In this document: positions 50,209 through 58,315 of the stretch, one piece after another | Position numbering within the stretch: the stretch's first letter is position 1 | Layout: every line of letters starts with the position of its first letter | Origin: Hymenobacter lapidarius | GTDB lineage: Bacteria > Bacteroidota > Bacteroidia > Cytophagales > Hymenobacteraceae | Assembly: GCF_001816145.1 (NCBI RefSeq) | Contig: NZ_MDZB01000089.1 | Span: 1-64,000 of the forward strand | DNA: 64,000 nt | Direction: 5' to 3' | Notes under the pieces: generated by a model | The model's input: only the letters and a program-made list of their open reading frames with translations | Databases searched by the model: none | What the model was told of the DNA's origin: nothing | Made by a program: the position numbers and the translations under genes

Positions 50209-51061
50209 GAGCCTGTTAAAATTTGCAAATAAGGCGTCGAATGCTGCACAAAAGCAAGATGACTTCGGCGCTGCTGGTCTCGCATTCGTAGTCGCGGCTC
50301 AGGCGCCGGTCCCAGTGCAGCCAGCTGATGGAGCGCTCGACGACCCAGCGGGTGGGCGCGGGCGTAAAGCCGCCGCTGCCGACCAGCCCGGGGGCCGTTT
50401 CCAGCCGCCAGCCGCAGTGGGCCCGCGTCCACTCGGCCAGGTGCTGACCGCCGTAACCGGCGTCGGCCAGCACCAACGCGAGGCGCTCAAAGCCCTGCTG
50501 GTGGAGCTTTTCCAGGACTGCTTGCCCGCCTACCCGGTCGTTTTCGTGGGCCGGGCCGACGTGGGCGGCCAGTAGCCAGCCGCCGGTGTCGACCACGAGC
50601 TGGCACTTGCGGCCCTGTATTTTCTTGTGGCCGTCGAAGCCTTTGGCCGGCACGCCCCGCTCGCTGTATTTGATGGACTGGGCGTCGAGCACGGCCACGC
50701 TCGGGCTTGGTTGGCGGGAAGGCGCGGCCCGCTGGCGGTGGCGGCGCACCAGGGCCTGGTTGAGCTGGGCCCAGCGCCCGTCGGCCTGCCAGCGCCGGAA
50801 ATAGTAGTAGACCAGTGGGAACGCCGGAAACTCGCGCGGCAACAGCCGCCACTGGCAACCGCTCTTGGTCAGGTACAGCAACGCGTTGACTATCAGCCGC
50901 AGCGAGTGCTTGCGGCGGCGCGTATCGGGCAGGATTTCTTCAATAACTTGCCACTGGAAATCAGTCAGGTCCGTTTCGTACATCTTTGGTCGGATGAGGA
51001 AAAGGAAGTAACCTGGCTGGTTTCTTTTGTCTACCAATTACTTAGAATCCTTAACAGGCTC
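50209..51061 (-). mobile_element. IS5-family (IS1031-group-like) insertion sequence, intact
   Basis: Terminal inverted repeats GAGCCTGTTAA (50209-50219) and TTAACAGGCTC (51051-51061), with a 3-bp target duplication TTA on both sides (50206-50208, 51062-51064). One intact transposase gene. It sits exactly behind the stop codon of the large RHS-operon gene. Confidence 0.88.
50216..50983 (-). CDS. IS5-family transposase, intact
   Basis: A 255-residue DDE transposase: MYETDLTDFQWQVIEEILPD at the start, LTKSGCQWRLLPREFPAFPL in the helical DUF4096-like N-terminus, then VAVLDAQSIKYSERG with the first Asp, LALVLADAGYGGQHLAEWTR with the second Asp, and TRWVVERSISWLHWDRRLSR with the catalytic Glu (VxERxxxWL). 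The frame is uninterrupted and ends close to the right end of the element. The ATG at 50983 gives the standard length; an upstream extension to 51037 is in the terminal region. It appears competent, unlike the other IS5-family copy at 7733. Confidence 0.93.
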   Translation of the reverse strand: MYETDLTDFQWQVIEEILPDTRRRKHSLRLIVNALLYLTKSGCQWRLLPREFPAFPLVYYYFRRWQADGRWAQLNQALVRRHRQRAAPSRQPSPSVAVLDAQSIKYSERGVPAKGFDGHKKIQGRKCQLVVDTGGWLLAAHVGPAHENDRVGGQAVLEKLHQQGFERLALVLADAGYGGQHLAEWTRAHCGWRLETAPGLVGSGGFTPAPTRWVVERSISWLHWDRRLSRDYECETSSAEVILLLCSIRRLICKF

Positions 51062-54000
51062 TTAGTGCTGGACCGTAGACTGGCTTGCCTTCTGCACCCG
51101 GTATGAAAGACACTGGAATGATTCCGACCGGGGTTCGTCGTCGTAGGTACCGTCCGAATACACGTAACGGTAAATGTTTGTATACATCTGCGTAGAAGGG
51201 TTATACTGGCTATCTACGCAACCGCTTTCGTAAGCCGTTTCGCAACTTCCCGAAACCCACTTGGTGTGAGGGCCTCCGCACGGGGGGCAATCGTTGGTAT
51301 ACTCGCCGGGCTCCCAATCCAACGCATTGTAAGTACTGCTGAGGGGGTTAATGTCTTGAATGCGGTAGCGACGGTACCCCGTGGGCGAGCCGTCGGGGTT
51401 GGTGGCACAGGCCGCTTCGCCCGTGCGGTGCCAGTTAGCCACGCGCATGCGGGCGTAGTTATAAGCATGTTCTTTGACCGGCTTTTCCGCTGGTGAACCG
51501 TCACCCGGCTGGTCGAGCGTTTCCTTTGAGATGCGGATCATTTTGCCGGCATTGTCGTACTGAAAGCGGGTATACAGGTTGTTGTTGTCCAGAACGTAGG
51601 TGACAAGTCCGGTGTGCGGGTCATGGTTGTACGCCGTTAGCGGTCCCGTGAGGGGATGGAACCGGAAATCGTCCACGTATACCGGGTCATTGGTGATGCC
51701 AGCGTGCCGCGTGCCCACCACCAGCAACTGCCCTGTTGCCGAAGCTGGCACGGTAACGTATAGGTTTAGCAAGTACCACTCCCCCGCTTTTTTGGTGGTC
51801 GGCGAAGCCACTGACGCCTCCCCTAGCGTTGTCCCGTTCAATGTGGCGTACAGCCGGCCGTTGGTGCGGCCGGCGTCGCTGCTGTGGACCCACGCGCTGA
51901 GGCGATACTGACGTCCCACCCGAACGTCCTGGGCATCGCCGGCCACCGCCCGGTAGGTAAAACCCGTTTGGCCGGCCGTGAGCTTGCTGCTGTAGAGCCC
52001 CGCGTGGTGGTAGGATGCATCGCGGCGGCCCCCGTCGCGAACCTCGCCGCCGAAGTGAACCGCGCCGTTGCCGGGTAGCGGGGCCAGTTGGTCTTCCGCG
52101 CCGGAATACGCCATTTCGGTGTAGCGGGCGTTGCCGGCGCTGGCGAAGGTTTGCGTCTGCCCGTTGCCGGCTTTGCTGGCGGCGTAGCGGCCGTTTACAC
52201 CCCGCGCCTCCAGGGGGCGGGAGAACTCGTCGTAGCGGGTGCTCTCGCCCAGCTTCAGCCAGTTGACGTGCTGGCCGCCCGCAAACAAGCGACTCCAGTC
52301 GAAGGCCACGACGCCCGCGTAGGTGCCGTCGCTGTTAAGGCGGGCGCCGTTCCATACGTACGTTTCGTGCTGGCGCCACACGGGGTACGGGGCCGCTACG
52401 TCCTCGTAGCGGTCGGCGGCGGCATTGTAGGTGCGGTAGAGCCAGGCATTCTTCCAGGTTTGCACGCTGGCCGACAGCAAGGAGAGCGGGGTAACCGCGC
52501 TCTTTTTATACACGTAAGTCGCGGCAGTTTGCGTTAGCATGTTGCGGTTAGTACCGTTTTCGCTCTTGGGGCCCATCGCCGCGTAGGGGGCCAGGGTGTA
52601 CGCCGGCACCGTCTTGGTTACCAACTCATCGCCCAGCGCGTTTTGAGCCCGGGTTTCCAGCACTTGTCCGGTGAAGAAATCGTAGAGGTCGTTGTGGGTG
52701 GTCACGCGCATGCCGTTGGCGACCGTGGTGGTCGACGCAAGCACCGTGGGCACGTACTCCTTGGTAGAGCGGTTGATGCGGTAGTTATTACGGTTGAGCA
52801 TCTCGTTGGTCACGACACCTTCCGTGAATTTGCCTTGGCCGGCTATTCCGTCCGCGTTGAGCATCTGCTTGGCGTAGTTGAACGTGGTGGCGAATTCTAC
52901 TTCACCCCGGCGATTGCGCTTACGAACGATTGTCGCCTGGCCCATTTGACCCACGTCCACTTTGATGTGATTGGCCCGCGTGGCTAGGTTGACGTATCGA
53001 ATGGTCGAGCCATCATAGGTGAAGCCGTAGTACTGTCCGTGACTGCGTTCGTTGATCTGAATCATGTCAGACGAAGGCGTTACAAAGCCGTACTCCTCCC
53101 GCTGGTCATGGTCCGCATCGCTATTGTTCGCAAAATTTCCCCGCAGCACGATAACTTTACTATACATAACGGGCGTGGAAGGATAATCATAAAGATTGTC
53201 ATGAGCGTGAGGCACCCGCGTGACGAATTCCGGTTCCTTTGAAATGACGCCCGCGCTGTTCGCAATGGGCAGGGCCGTCTCATCTTGGTAACGGTACCGT
53301 ACCTGGTACGAGCGGTTGGTTTCGTCGAGCGTGGTCACCGCCGCTACCCGAATGTCCCCTCCGTTGACCGTGGCAGGAAGCGTCGTATACAAGACCGCTC
53401 CCAAGTTCGTCATGGGCCCGCATTCGGATTCATCGGCGGTACACGGCGCTGGACCCGGGGCGTCCGCCGGGTCCAGCGTGATTGTATTGGGTGTAACGCT
53501 GGCAATGCGAACGCGCTGATTTTTGTAGGGCTGCTCGCAATCCGTTGAATAGTACTGGGTGCCGTATTCCGCATCGTAATAGCTGCAACTGGCCCCGTAG
53601 CGTGCGGTTCCGTCTACTTTCACGTAGTCGCCCGGGCGGTAATACTGCTGTAAGTCGCCCGGCGCGTTGGAAGCGGTGAAAGTGGCCGAGCAGTCGGTAT
53701 TCGCAAAGCGCACGCCCTTGGTGCCAAACTCTGACACGTGCGCGTACTGGTCGCGCTCGTAGGTGAACTGAGTTTTGCTGCCCAGCGGCGTCACCACTTC
53801 CGCCAGCGACCAGGCCGCGCCGTCCTGGGACGCCGTTTCGTGGTTCCACGATACCGCGTGGCCGTTTTTGCCGGCGTAGCCGCTGCCGTTGTACAGGCCA
53901 AACCCGTCCCATTTCTCGGGGTGGTAGCTTGGGTTGTTGCCGTAGCGAAAAAGAAAGTCTGGCATAAGCTTCGTGGTCTGGGGCCCGTAAGTGGAAAGGC

Positions 54001-56665
54001 TTTCCAGCGTGAGCTTGCCGCTGCGCCCGGTGCTAATTTGGGCCACGTCCATGGCCGGTAGCGACATCAGGCTGGCGAATGAATTCGGTGTGCCCGGACA
54101 CAGGCGGTAGCTGTAGTTGAACACCACCCGCTTCAAGGCCTGGGCATTGACGAAAGCGCGAATGCGCGCATCCGCGCTCAAATCTTGCTGGTCCAGCACG
54201 TAACGATACGTGCTGCCGCCACGCAGGGCCGCGTCGGAGCTTTGTGCGTTGTCGCCAGTGTTGTTGCTGAGTGCAGGCACCGTGGCGTTGTCGCCCGGCT
54301 GTCGGATGCCGTTTTCGGTTTGCAGCCGGGCTAGGTCCTGATTGGTGAGCAGCACGATTTCATCCAGCCGCAACGAAGAGGCAGGGATTGCTTCGTTTAA
54401 GCCCAAATTACTCTGACCGTTGGGAGTGAAATGGCCCCGGGCATCACGTCGCACGCTCTTGACGAAGAGCGCCGTGTGGGTGCGGGTCCGGATGGAATTC
54501 AGGTAATACGTCTGCTTGGAGCCCTCCATGAAGTTGTCGGCGTTGTCGTCCTCAGTGTAGGAGGAGCCAACGTACGGCTGGCGCCACTTGTAGCGCGCCG
54601 CGAACTTGCCGTAGTCAAATTTCACCCACCCGCCCCAGTCGGCGTCGTCAACCACGCCCCGCTGCCCGCGGTCCACGTAGTCCGACGAAGTAATGGCCGT
54701 CAACAACCATGTGGTCGCGTAGGCATACGCCCCGCTATTGGTTCCCGTACGCGTCGTGGCCACGCCGGCTGAGCCTTGCGTCGGGTTCTTCTCGGTCGAT
54801 TTAGTGAACGTGCTGTAGTGGTACACCGGCAGCGAATAGTGATAAGTGGTGCCGTCTTCCGCCGTGACGGCGTAGGCCCCGATGCCCTTGCCCGGCAGCG
54901 TCAGCCGCCACGGGTTGTGTACTTCGCCGCCCGTGGCCACGCTGTCGTAAACCGGCTCTTCCCAGCACCGTTCGTCGTAGCCGTAATCGTTGGTGCACTC
55001 TTGCCGGGTTTCGCCCGTGGGCCCATAGGTCATCGCAGGGCGCGAAGCGGGCTTGTAGAATTCCAGCATGGAGCCGTCGCCGTCAGTGGAAGTGGCGTAC
55101 ATGCGCATGATTTCCTCGTTCGACCACCACGCTACGTGCTTGCCTTGCACCAGAGCCCGGTCCCGGCCGCCGGAAGCGGCGGCCTGGTTGCGGATGCCTT
55201 TGCGGGCCGGCGCGGTTGAGGCAATATTATCGTACCGGGACTTAAGGCGCGGGTCCTTTATAACCAAGCCGTTGTTGTCTACGTCGCCGGAAGGGCTGCC
55301 GCTGCCGCCCGTGGCGATGCCCAGGTGTTCAAAAACGTCGGGGTTGGTGCCGGCATCCAGAAAATGGTAATCATAGCCATTGGCAGCGCTGTTGTCGTAC
55401 CGAAAGGGAACCTTGTAATCGTTTAGATAAGGCGTCACGCTGTACTTGTAATGGGTAGCCGCGCCTTTCTTGGGAGACGCTACGCTGCCCATCTCGAGCC
55501 GGTACGGGCGGATGTTGCCAGACACGCCGGCGCCCATGACCGAGAAGTCGTCGTGGGCGATGCTGAGCTGGCGTAAACTGGAGCGCAGGTAATCGCCGTT
55601 GTCAGCGGGCGTCATCTCCTGTTGCAGGTCGGCCCCGACCTCGCGGGTAAGACTGCCGGAGTTCGAGTAGTTGTGATAATAATGATAGACCTTGGCCTTC
55701 TCCCTACCCGTGCCGTACGTACCGTTGTGGATCCAAGGACCGTCGCTCTGGCCTTGGTTGGCCCAGGGTGACACCTCGGCGCTCATGTTCTGAAAATACA
55801 ACGAGCCGAACATTGTCTCGTCCTTTGTATCGTTAAAAAAGACCCAATAGTTGGTGTGTAAAAACTTCTTTTCCTTCTTAGTGGTGACTGTATTAAAACC
55901 TCCACCTTGCCCACTGGCCCTTCCCACCATGCTCATAGCCGTGCCGATTGCGGCGGCTTTGCCTAGCTGTAAGCCGGCTTCTGCGCCGATAGCAGCAATT
56001 TTGGCCCCCGTACTTACCGTGTGTCCTAGTGTTGAGACCGGTGCGGCACTGCCTAACGAAGCAATAGTCACGGCAGCAAAGGCCATGCGTACCGGGTCGA
56101 CACTAATCCCTTCGCCTTTGGTGTATTTTACACCTACCAAGTCTCCAGAATTGATTTTACCATTTTCCCACCCTACACTGGCTAGGCCCAATAAGTCTGC
56201 TGTGCCGCTGTGGCCGGTTTCGGAATCCCAGGCCAAGTCCAGTACCGCAGGTACGCCACCGTACCACCCGCGGTTGATATCCTTGCGGTAATTTGATGTA
56301 TAAAATTCTCCAGAAATGTCGTCTGGGTAGCCATTGAGGCTGCGAGCAATGGCGCCAGGGTTGAGCGACCAACCCAGTCCCACCCAGGAAGCTTCCTGTT
56401 CCAGCCGGACGCCGGCCCGGTAGGTGAGCGGCAGCGAGAAACTGCGTTCTGGTCCCGGTACGTCCAGAATTGGAATGTTATAGGTCAAATCGCCAGTGGT
56501 CAGATTCACCATGTCGCTGGAGCCCGGAGACTCATAACTGGTGAATTCCGGCTGCCCGGGCCCCATGGACGCCCAGGAGACGGCTGGTGCCATGACGTTG
56601 CCGAGGGTTTCGAGAAGCAGAAAACAAGCGACAACTCGAACGAGGCGGCGATTACGAAACAACAT
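51062..56665 (-). CDS. Giant secreted RHS/SpvB-associated protein
   Basis: An 1867-residue protein with an N-terminal signal/anchor (RVVACFLLLETLGNVMAPAV). The mature N-terminus, YESPGSSDMVNLTTGDLTYN, PILDVPGPERSFSLPLTYRA, GVRLEQEASWVGLGWSLNPG, is the conserved start of large Bacteroidota RHS-type surface proteins. A long beta-rich region follows, a carbohydrate-binding-like jelly-roll at about residues 1590-1720 (YSSKLTAGQTGFTYRAVAGD, LNLYVTVPASATGQLLVVGT, NDPVYVDDFRFHPLTG), a few RHS/YD-like repeats (YNHDPHTGLVTYVLDNNNLY, TRFQYDNAGKMIRISKETLD) and a Cys-rich C-terminal tail. It lacks the RHS core and toxin of its operon partner. Its stop codon abuts an IS5-family insertion without altering it. 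It is the last gene of the five-gene RHS operon. Confidence 0.82.
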   Translation of the reverse strand: MLFRNRRLVRVVACFLLLETLGNVMAPAVSWASMGPGQPEFTSYESPGSSDMVNLTTGDLTYNIPILDVPGPERSFSLPLTYRAGVRLEQEASWVGLGWSLNPGAIARSLNGYPDDISGEFYTSNYRKDINRGWYGGVPAVLDLAWDSETGHSGTADLLGLASVGWENGKINSGDLVGVKYTKGEGISVDPVRMAFAAVTIASLGSAAPVSTLGHTVSTGAKIAAIGAEAGLQLGKAAAIGTAMSMVGRASGQGGGFNTVTTKKEKKFLHTNYWVFFNDTKDETMFGSLYFQNMSAEVSPWANQGQSDGPWIHNGTYGTGREKAKVYHYYHNYSNSGSLTREVGADLQQEMTPADNGDYLRSSLRQLSIAHDDFSVMGAGVSGNIRPYRLEMGSVASPKKGAATHYKYSVTPYLNDYKVPFRYDNSAANGYDYHFLDAGTNPDVFEHLGIATGGSGSPSGDVDNNGLVIKDPRLKSRYDNIASTAPARKGIRNQAAASGGRDRALVQGKHVAWWSNEEIMRMYATSTDGDGSMLEFYKPASRPAMTYGPTGETRQECTNDYGYDERCWEEPVYDSVATGGEVHNPWRLTLPGKGIGAYAVTAEDGTTYHYSLPVYHYSTFTKSTEKNPTQGSAGVATTRTGTNSGAYAYATTWLLTAITSSDYVDRGQRGVVDDADWGGWVKFDYGKFAARYKWRQPYVGSSYTEDDNADNFMEGSKQTYYLNSIRTRTHTALFVKSVRRDARGHFTPNGQSNLGLNEAIPASSLRLDEIVLLTNQDLARLQTENGIRQPGDNATVPALSNNTGDNAQSSDAALRGGSTYRYVLDQQDLSADARIRAFVNAQALKRVVFNYSYRLCPGTPNSFASLMSLPAMDVAQISTGRSGKLTLESLSTYGPQTTKLMPDFLFRYGNNPSYHPEKWDGFGLYNGSGYAGKNGHAVSWNHETASQDGAAWSLAEVVTPLGSKTQFTYERDQYAHVSEFGTKGVRFANTDCSATFTASNAPGDLQQYYRPGDYVKVDGTARYGASCSYYDAEYGTQYYSTDCEQPYKNQRVRIASVTPNTITLDPADAPGPAPCTADESECGPMTNLGAVLYTTLPATVNGGDIRVAAVTTLDETNRSYQVRYRYQDETALPIANSAGVISKEPEFVTRVPHAHDNLYDYPSTPVMYSKVIVLRGNFANNSDADHDQREEYGFVTPSSDMIQINERSHGQYYGFTYDGSTIRYVNLATRANHIKVDVGQMGQATIVRKRNRRGEVEFATTFNYAKQMLNADGIAGQGKFTEGVVTNEMLNRNNYRINRSTKEYVPTVLASTTTVANGMRVTTHNDLYDFFTGQVLETRAQNALGDELVTKTVPAYTLAPYAAMGPKSENGTNRNMLTQTAATYVYKKSAVTPLSLLSASVQTWKNAWLYRTYNAAADRYEDVAAPYPVWRQHETYVWNGARLNSDGTYAGVVAFDWSRLFAGGQHVNWLKLGESTRYDEFSRPLEARGVNGRYAASKAGNGQTQTFASAGNARYTEMAYSGAEDQLAPLPGNGAVHFGGEVRDGGRRDASYHHAGLYSSKLTAGQTGFTYRAVAGDAQDVRVGRQYRLSAWVHSSDAGRTNGRLYATLNGTTLGEASVASPTTKKAGEWYLLNLYVTVPASATGQLLVVGTRHAGITNDPVYVDDFRFHPLTGPLTAYNHDPHTGLVTYVLDNNNLYTRFQYDNAGKMIRISKETLDQPGDGSPAEKPVKEHAYNYARMRVANWHRTGEAACATNPDGSPTGYRRYRIQDINPLSSTYNALDWEPGEYTNDCPPCGGPHTKWVSGSCETAYESGCVDSQYNPSTQMYTNIYRYVYSDGTYDDEPRSESFQCLSYRVQKASQSTVQH

Positions 56666-56702
56666 GATAAGATGGGTAGAAAGTTATCAGATCAGAGAAA
56701 GG

Positions 56703-57311
56703 CTAAAATTGGAGAGCAGGCAATCTGTTCAAATCGGCAGCTTTGAAGAGGAAGCGCATAGTGCCGAGCTGAAAATGCGTGTCGTGATAAGTGAGCGTGA
56801 AGCCGCGTGTCAAGTCCAACCGATGGGTGTCGAATACCAGTAGGACGGTGGAGCGGCCCGTAACCCCATATTGCCGCGGGTAGAGAGCCATTAATGCGCT
56901 GACCGAATCTGCTTGAGGAGTCAGAGTAGAGAGATACACATCCTGTGCAATGCCGGAACTAAGGTATGTGAGAGCTCTGGTAAACGTATTGTTGTCAGTG
57001 ACGAATTGGTTTTCGATTTCTGTGCCGTCCTGGGTCAGCGAAAGCGATAAATAGCTTTTGCCTGCATAATTGTGGCGCAGCGAATCCACCGCTTTCGGTG
57101 TGGCTCTACTTCCGGCTAGTTCTTGTGCTACCAGCAAGTCAAGTGAACGGTATGAGCAAGTGACCGTTGCGGCTCCCGCATCTTGGGTTTGTGTTAGGCC
57201 ATTGGTATTGTCTTTGAGATAATCCTGGTATTGCTCCTCTTTAAGTGGCCGAGAGCAACTTGCTAACAGCAGGTTAATGGCCAGCCATACACGAGGTGGT
57301 AGTGCATTCAT
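56703..57311 (-). CDS. Lipoprotein of the RHS operon, unknown function
   Basis: A 202-residue lipoprotein (RVWLAINLLLASCSRPL, lipobox LASC). The mature part has a mixed helix/strand pattern (YQDYLKDNTNGLTQTQDAGA, VTCSYRSLDLLVAQELAG, SYLSLSLTQDGTEIENQFVT, RSTVLLVFDTHRLDLTRGFT) without a family I recognise. Its ATG overlaps the TGA of the OmpH-like gene by four bases, and it is followed after 37 bases by the giant RHS-associated gene, so it is co-transcribed and translationally coupled. A role in assembly or surface display of the large proteins is plausible from context only. Confidence 0.75.
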   Translation of the reverse strand: MNALPPRVWLAINLLLASCSRPLKEEQYQDYLKDNTNGLTQTQDAGAATVTCSYRSLDLLVAQELAGSRATPKAVDSLRHNYAGKSYLSLSLTQDGTEIENQFVTDNNTFTRALTYLSSGIAQDVYLSTLTPQADSVSALMALYPRQYGVTGRSTVLLVFDTHRLDLTRGFTLTYHDTHFQLGTMRFLFKAADLNRLPALQF

Positions 57312-57790
57312 GGACGATTGGGATGTTCTTGGTCGTATTTATTATTCAGGCCGTTTAAGACGTCCTCGGTAATGTCTTTGCCTTCTGCTGCATAAACAAT
57401 GTTACCGTTTTCTGTGGCTCCCAGGATAAAGTCGTACCCTTTATTCTTTCCGTACTGTTTGATGTATAAATTAATTTCAGCCAAGATTTCTTGGTTTATC
57501 CGGGCCTCCTCAACCTGTATTTTCTGTTCAATAGCTTGACGGTATTGCAGAAACTCTTGCCTCTTTGCTTTTGCCTGATTATCAGGCAGAGATGTCATCT
57601 CGTCAGTTAGGGAATCAAGGTTAGATTGCCAAACCTCCCTTTTGTTAAGCATGACTTGCTGCCTTAAACGAGCACCATTGTAACCTGCAAATAAATAGTT
57701 TGGCCTTATATAGGAACTCAACTGACTTTTACAAGCGCTAGTTAAACTCAACACACATACGATGACCAAAAGCGATTTTTTATTATACAT
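57308..57790 (-). CDS. OmpH/Skp-like periplasmic chaperone lipoprotein
   Basis: A 160-residue protein with lipoprotein signal (LLVIVCVLSLTSACKSQ, lipobox LTSAC). A long charged coiled-coil segment (DSLTDEMTSLPDNQAKAKRQ, EFLQYRQAIEQKIQVEEARI) leads into INLYIKQYGKNKGYDFILGA, then AAEGKDITEDVLNGLNNKY. The pattern of coiled tentacles followed by YxxxxGYDFILG and DIT..VxxxLNxxY is that of the Skp/OmpH family, which escorts unfolded outer-membrane or secreted proteins through the periplasm. Inside an RHS operon it may guide the very large neighbouring proteins. It is AT-richer than the RHS genes. The start lies 14 bases after the stop of the preceding gene. Confidence 0.82.
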   Translation of the reverse strand: MYNKKSLLVIVCVLSLTSACKSQLSSYIRPNYLFAGYNGARLRQQVMLNKREVWQSNLDSLTDEMTSLPDNQAKAKRQEFLQYRQAIEQKIQVEEARINQEILAEINLYIKQYGKNKGYDFILGATENGNIVYAAEGKDITEDVLNGLNNKYDQEHPNRP

Positions 57791-57804
57791 GTGTAAATCA
57801 AATG

Positions 57805-58293
57805 TTATCGAATGACAAGAGAATCAACCTTTGTACTGTGTTTGAAGATTAGGAATTTGATGGGCAGGCTTACTTGTTTGCTATAATTTTGAAAAATAAG
57901 GCCATTGTTGCCACTAGAAGTTATTGTTTCACCTGTTTCAGCCTCTTTAATTGACCAAGACCCATTTAAATCATCAAAATTTGATTTGTCCGAGCACTTT
58001 ATAACTAAGTGGTTGGGGTATATATCCTTACTTATTTCGAGTGCTGTTTGGCATTTTGGTCCACACCGCCAATCTCTCTCATAAAACACTTCCTTAATAT
58101 AAAAACTGGTTGATTTGTCGACGTGAAACACGCTTTTACTGGGTGTCTTCTGAGCAATTAGGACACCTAACTCTTTTGATTGCTGAAGTGATATACTTAT
58201 GCCTCCTTTGCCATATAAATTGTCCGGCATATTGTAAATAATTACAATAATTAAAAGTAATGAGATTGCGATGATGGTTACATACCTAGCCAT
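57805..58293 (-). CDS. Small membrane-anchored protein, candidate immunity to the RHS toxin
   Basis: A 162-residue protein with one N-terminal membrane helix (YVTIIAISLLLIIVIIYNMP) and a periplasmic domain (ELGVLIAQKTPSKSVFHVDK, YIKEVFYERDWRCGPKCQTA, SKSVSLPIKFLIF-like strands near the end). No family is recognised. It starts 22 bases after the toxin-bearing RHS gene and shares the low GC content of the RHS toxin tip. In polymorphic toxin loci the gene directly downstream of the toxin tip normally encodes its immunity protein, and an anchored periplasmic domain would suit a toxin acting in the periplasm, such as a peptidoglycan hydrolase. This is inference from position and composition. The ATG at 58293 is the start that opens the helix. 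Confidence 0.7.
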   Translation of the reverse strand: MARYVTIIAISLLLIIVIIYNMPDNLYGKGGISISLQQSKELGVLIAQKTPSKSVFHVDKSTSFYIKEVFYERDWRCGPKCQTALEISKDIYPNHLVIKCSDKSNFDDLNGSWSIKEAETGETITSSGNNGLIFQNYSKQVSLPIKFLIFKHSTKVDSLVIR

Positions 58294-58315
58294 GATAATA
58301 AAATAGTAGATGTGC

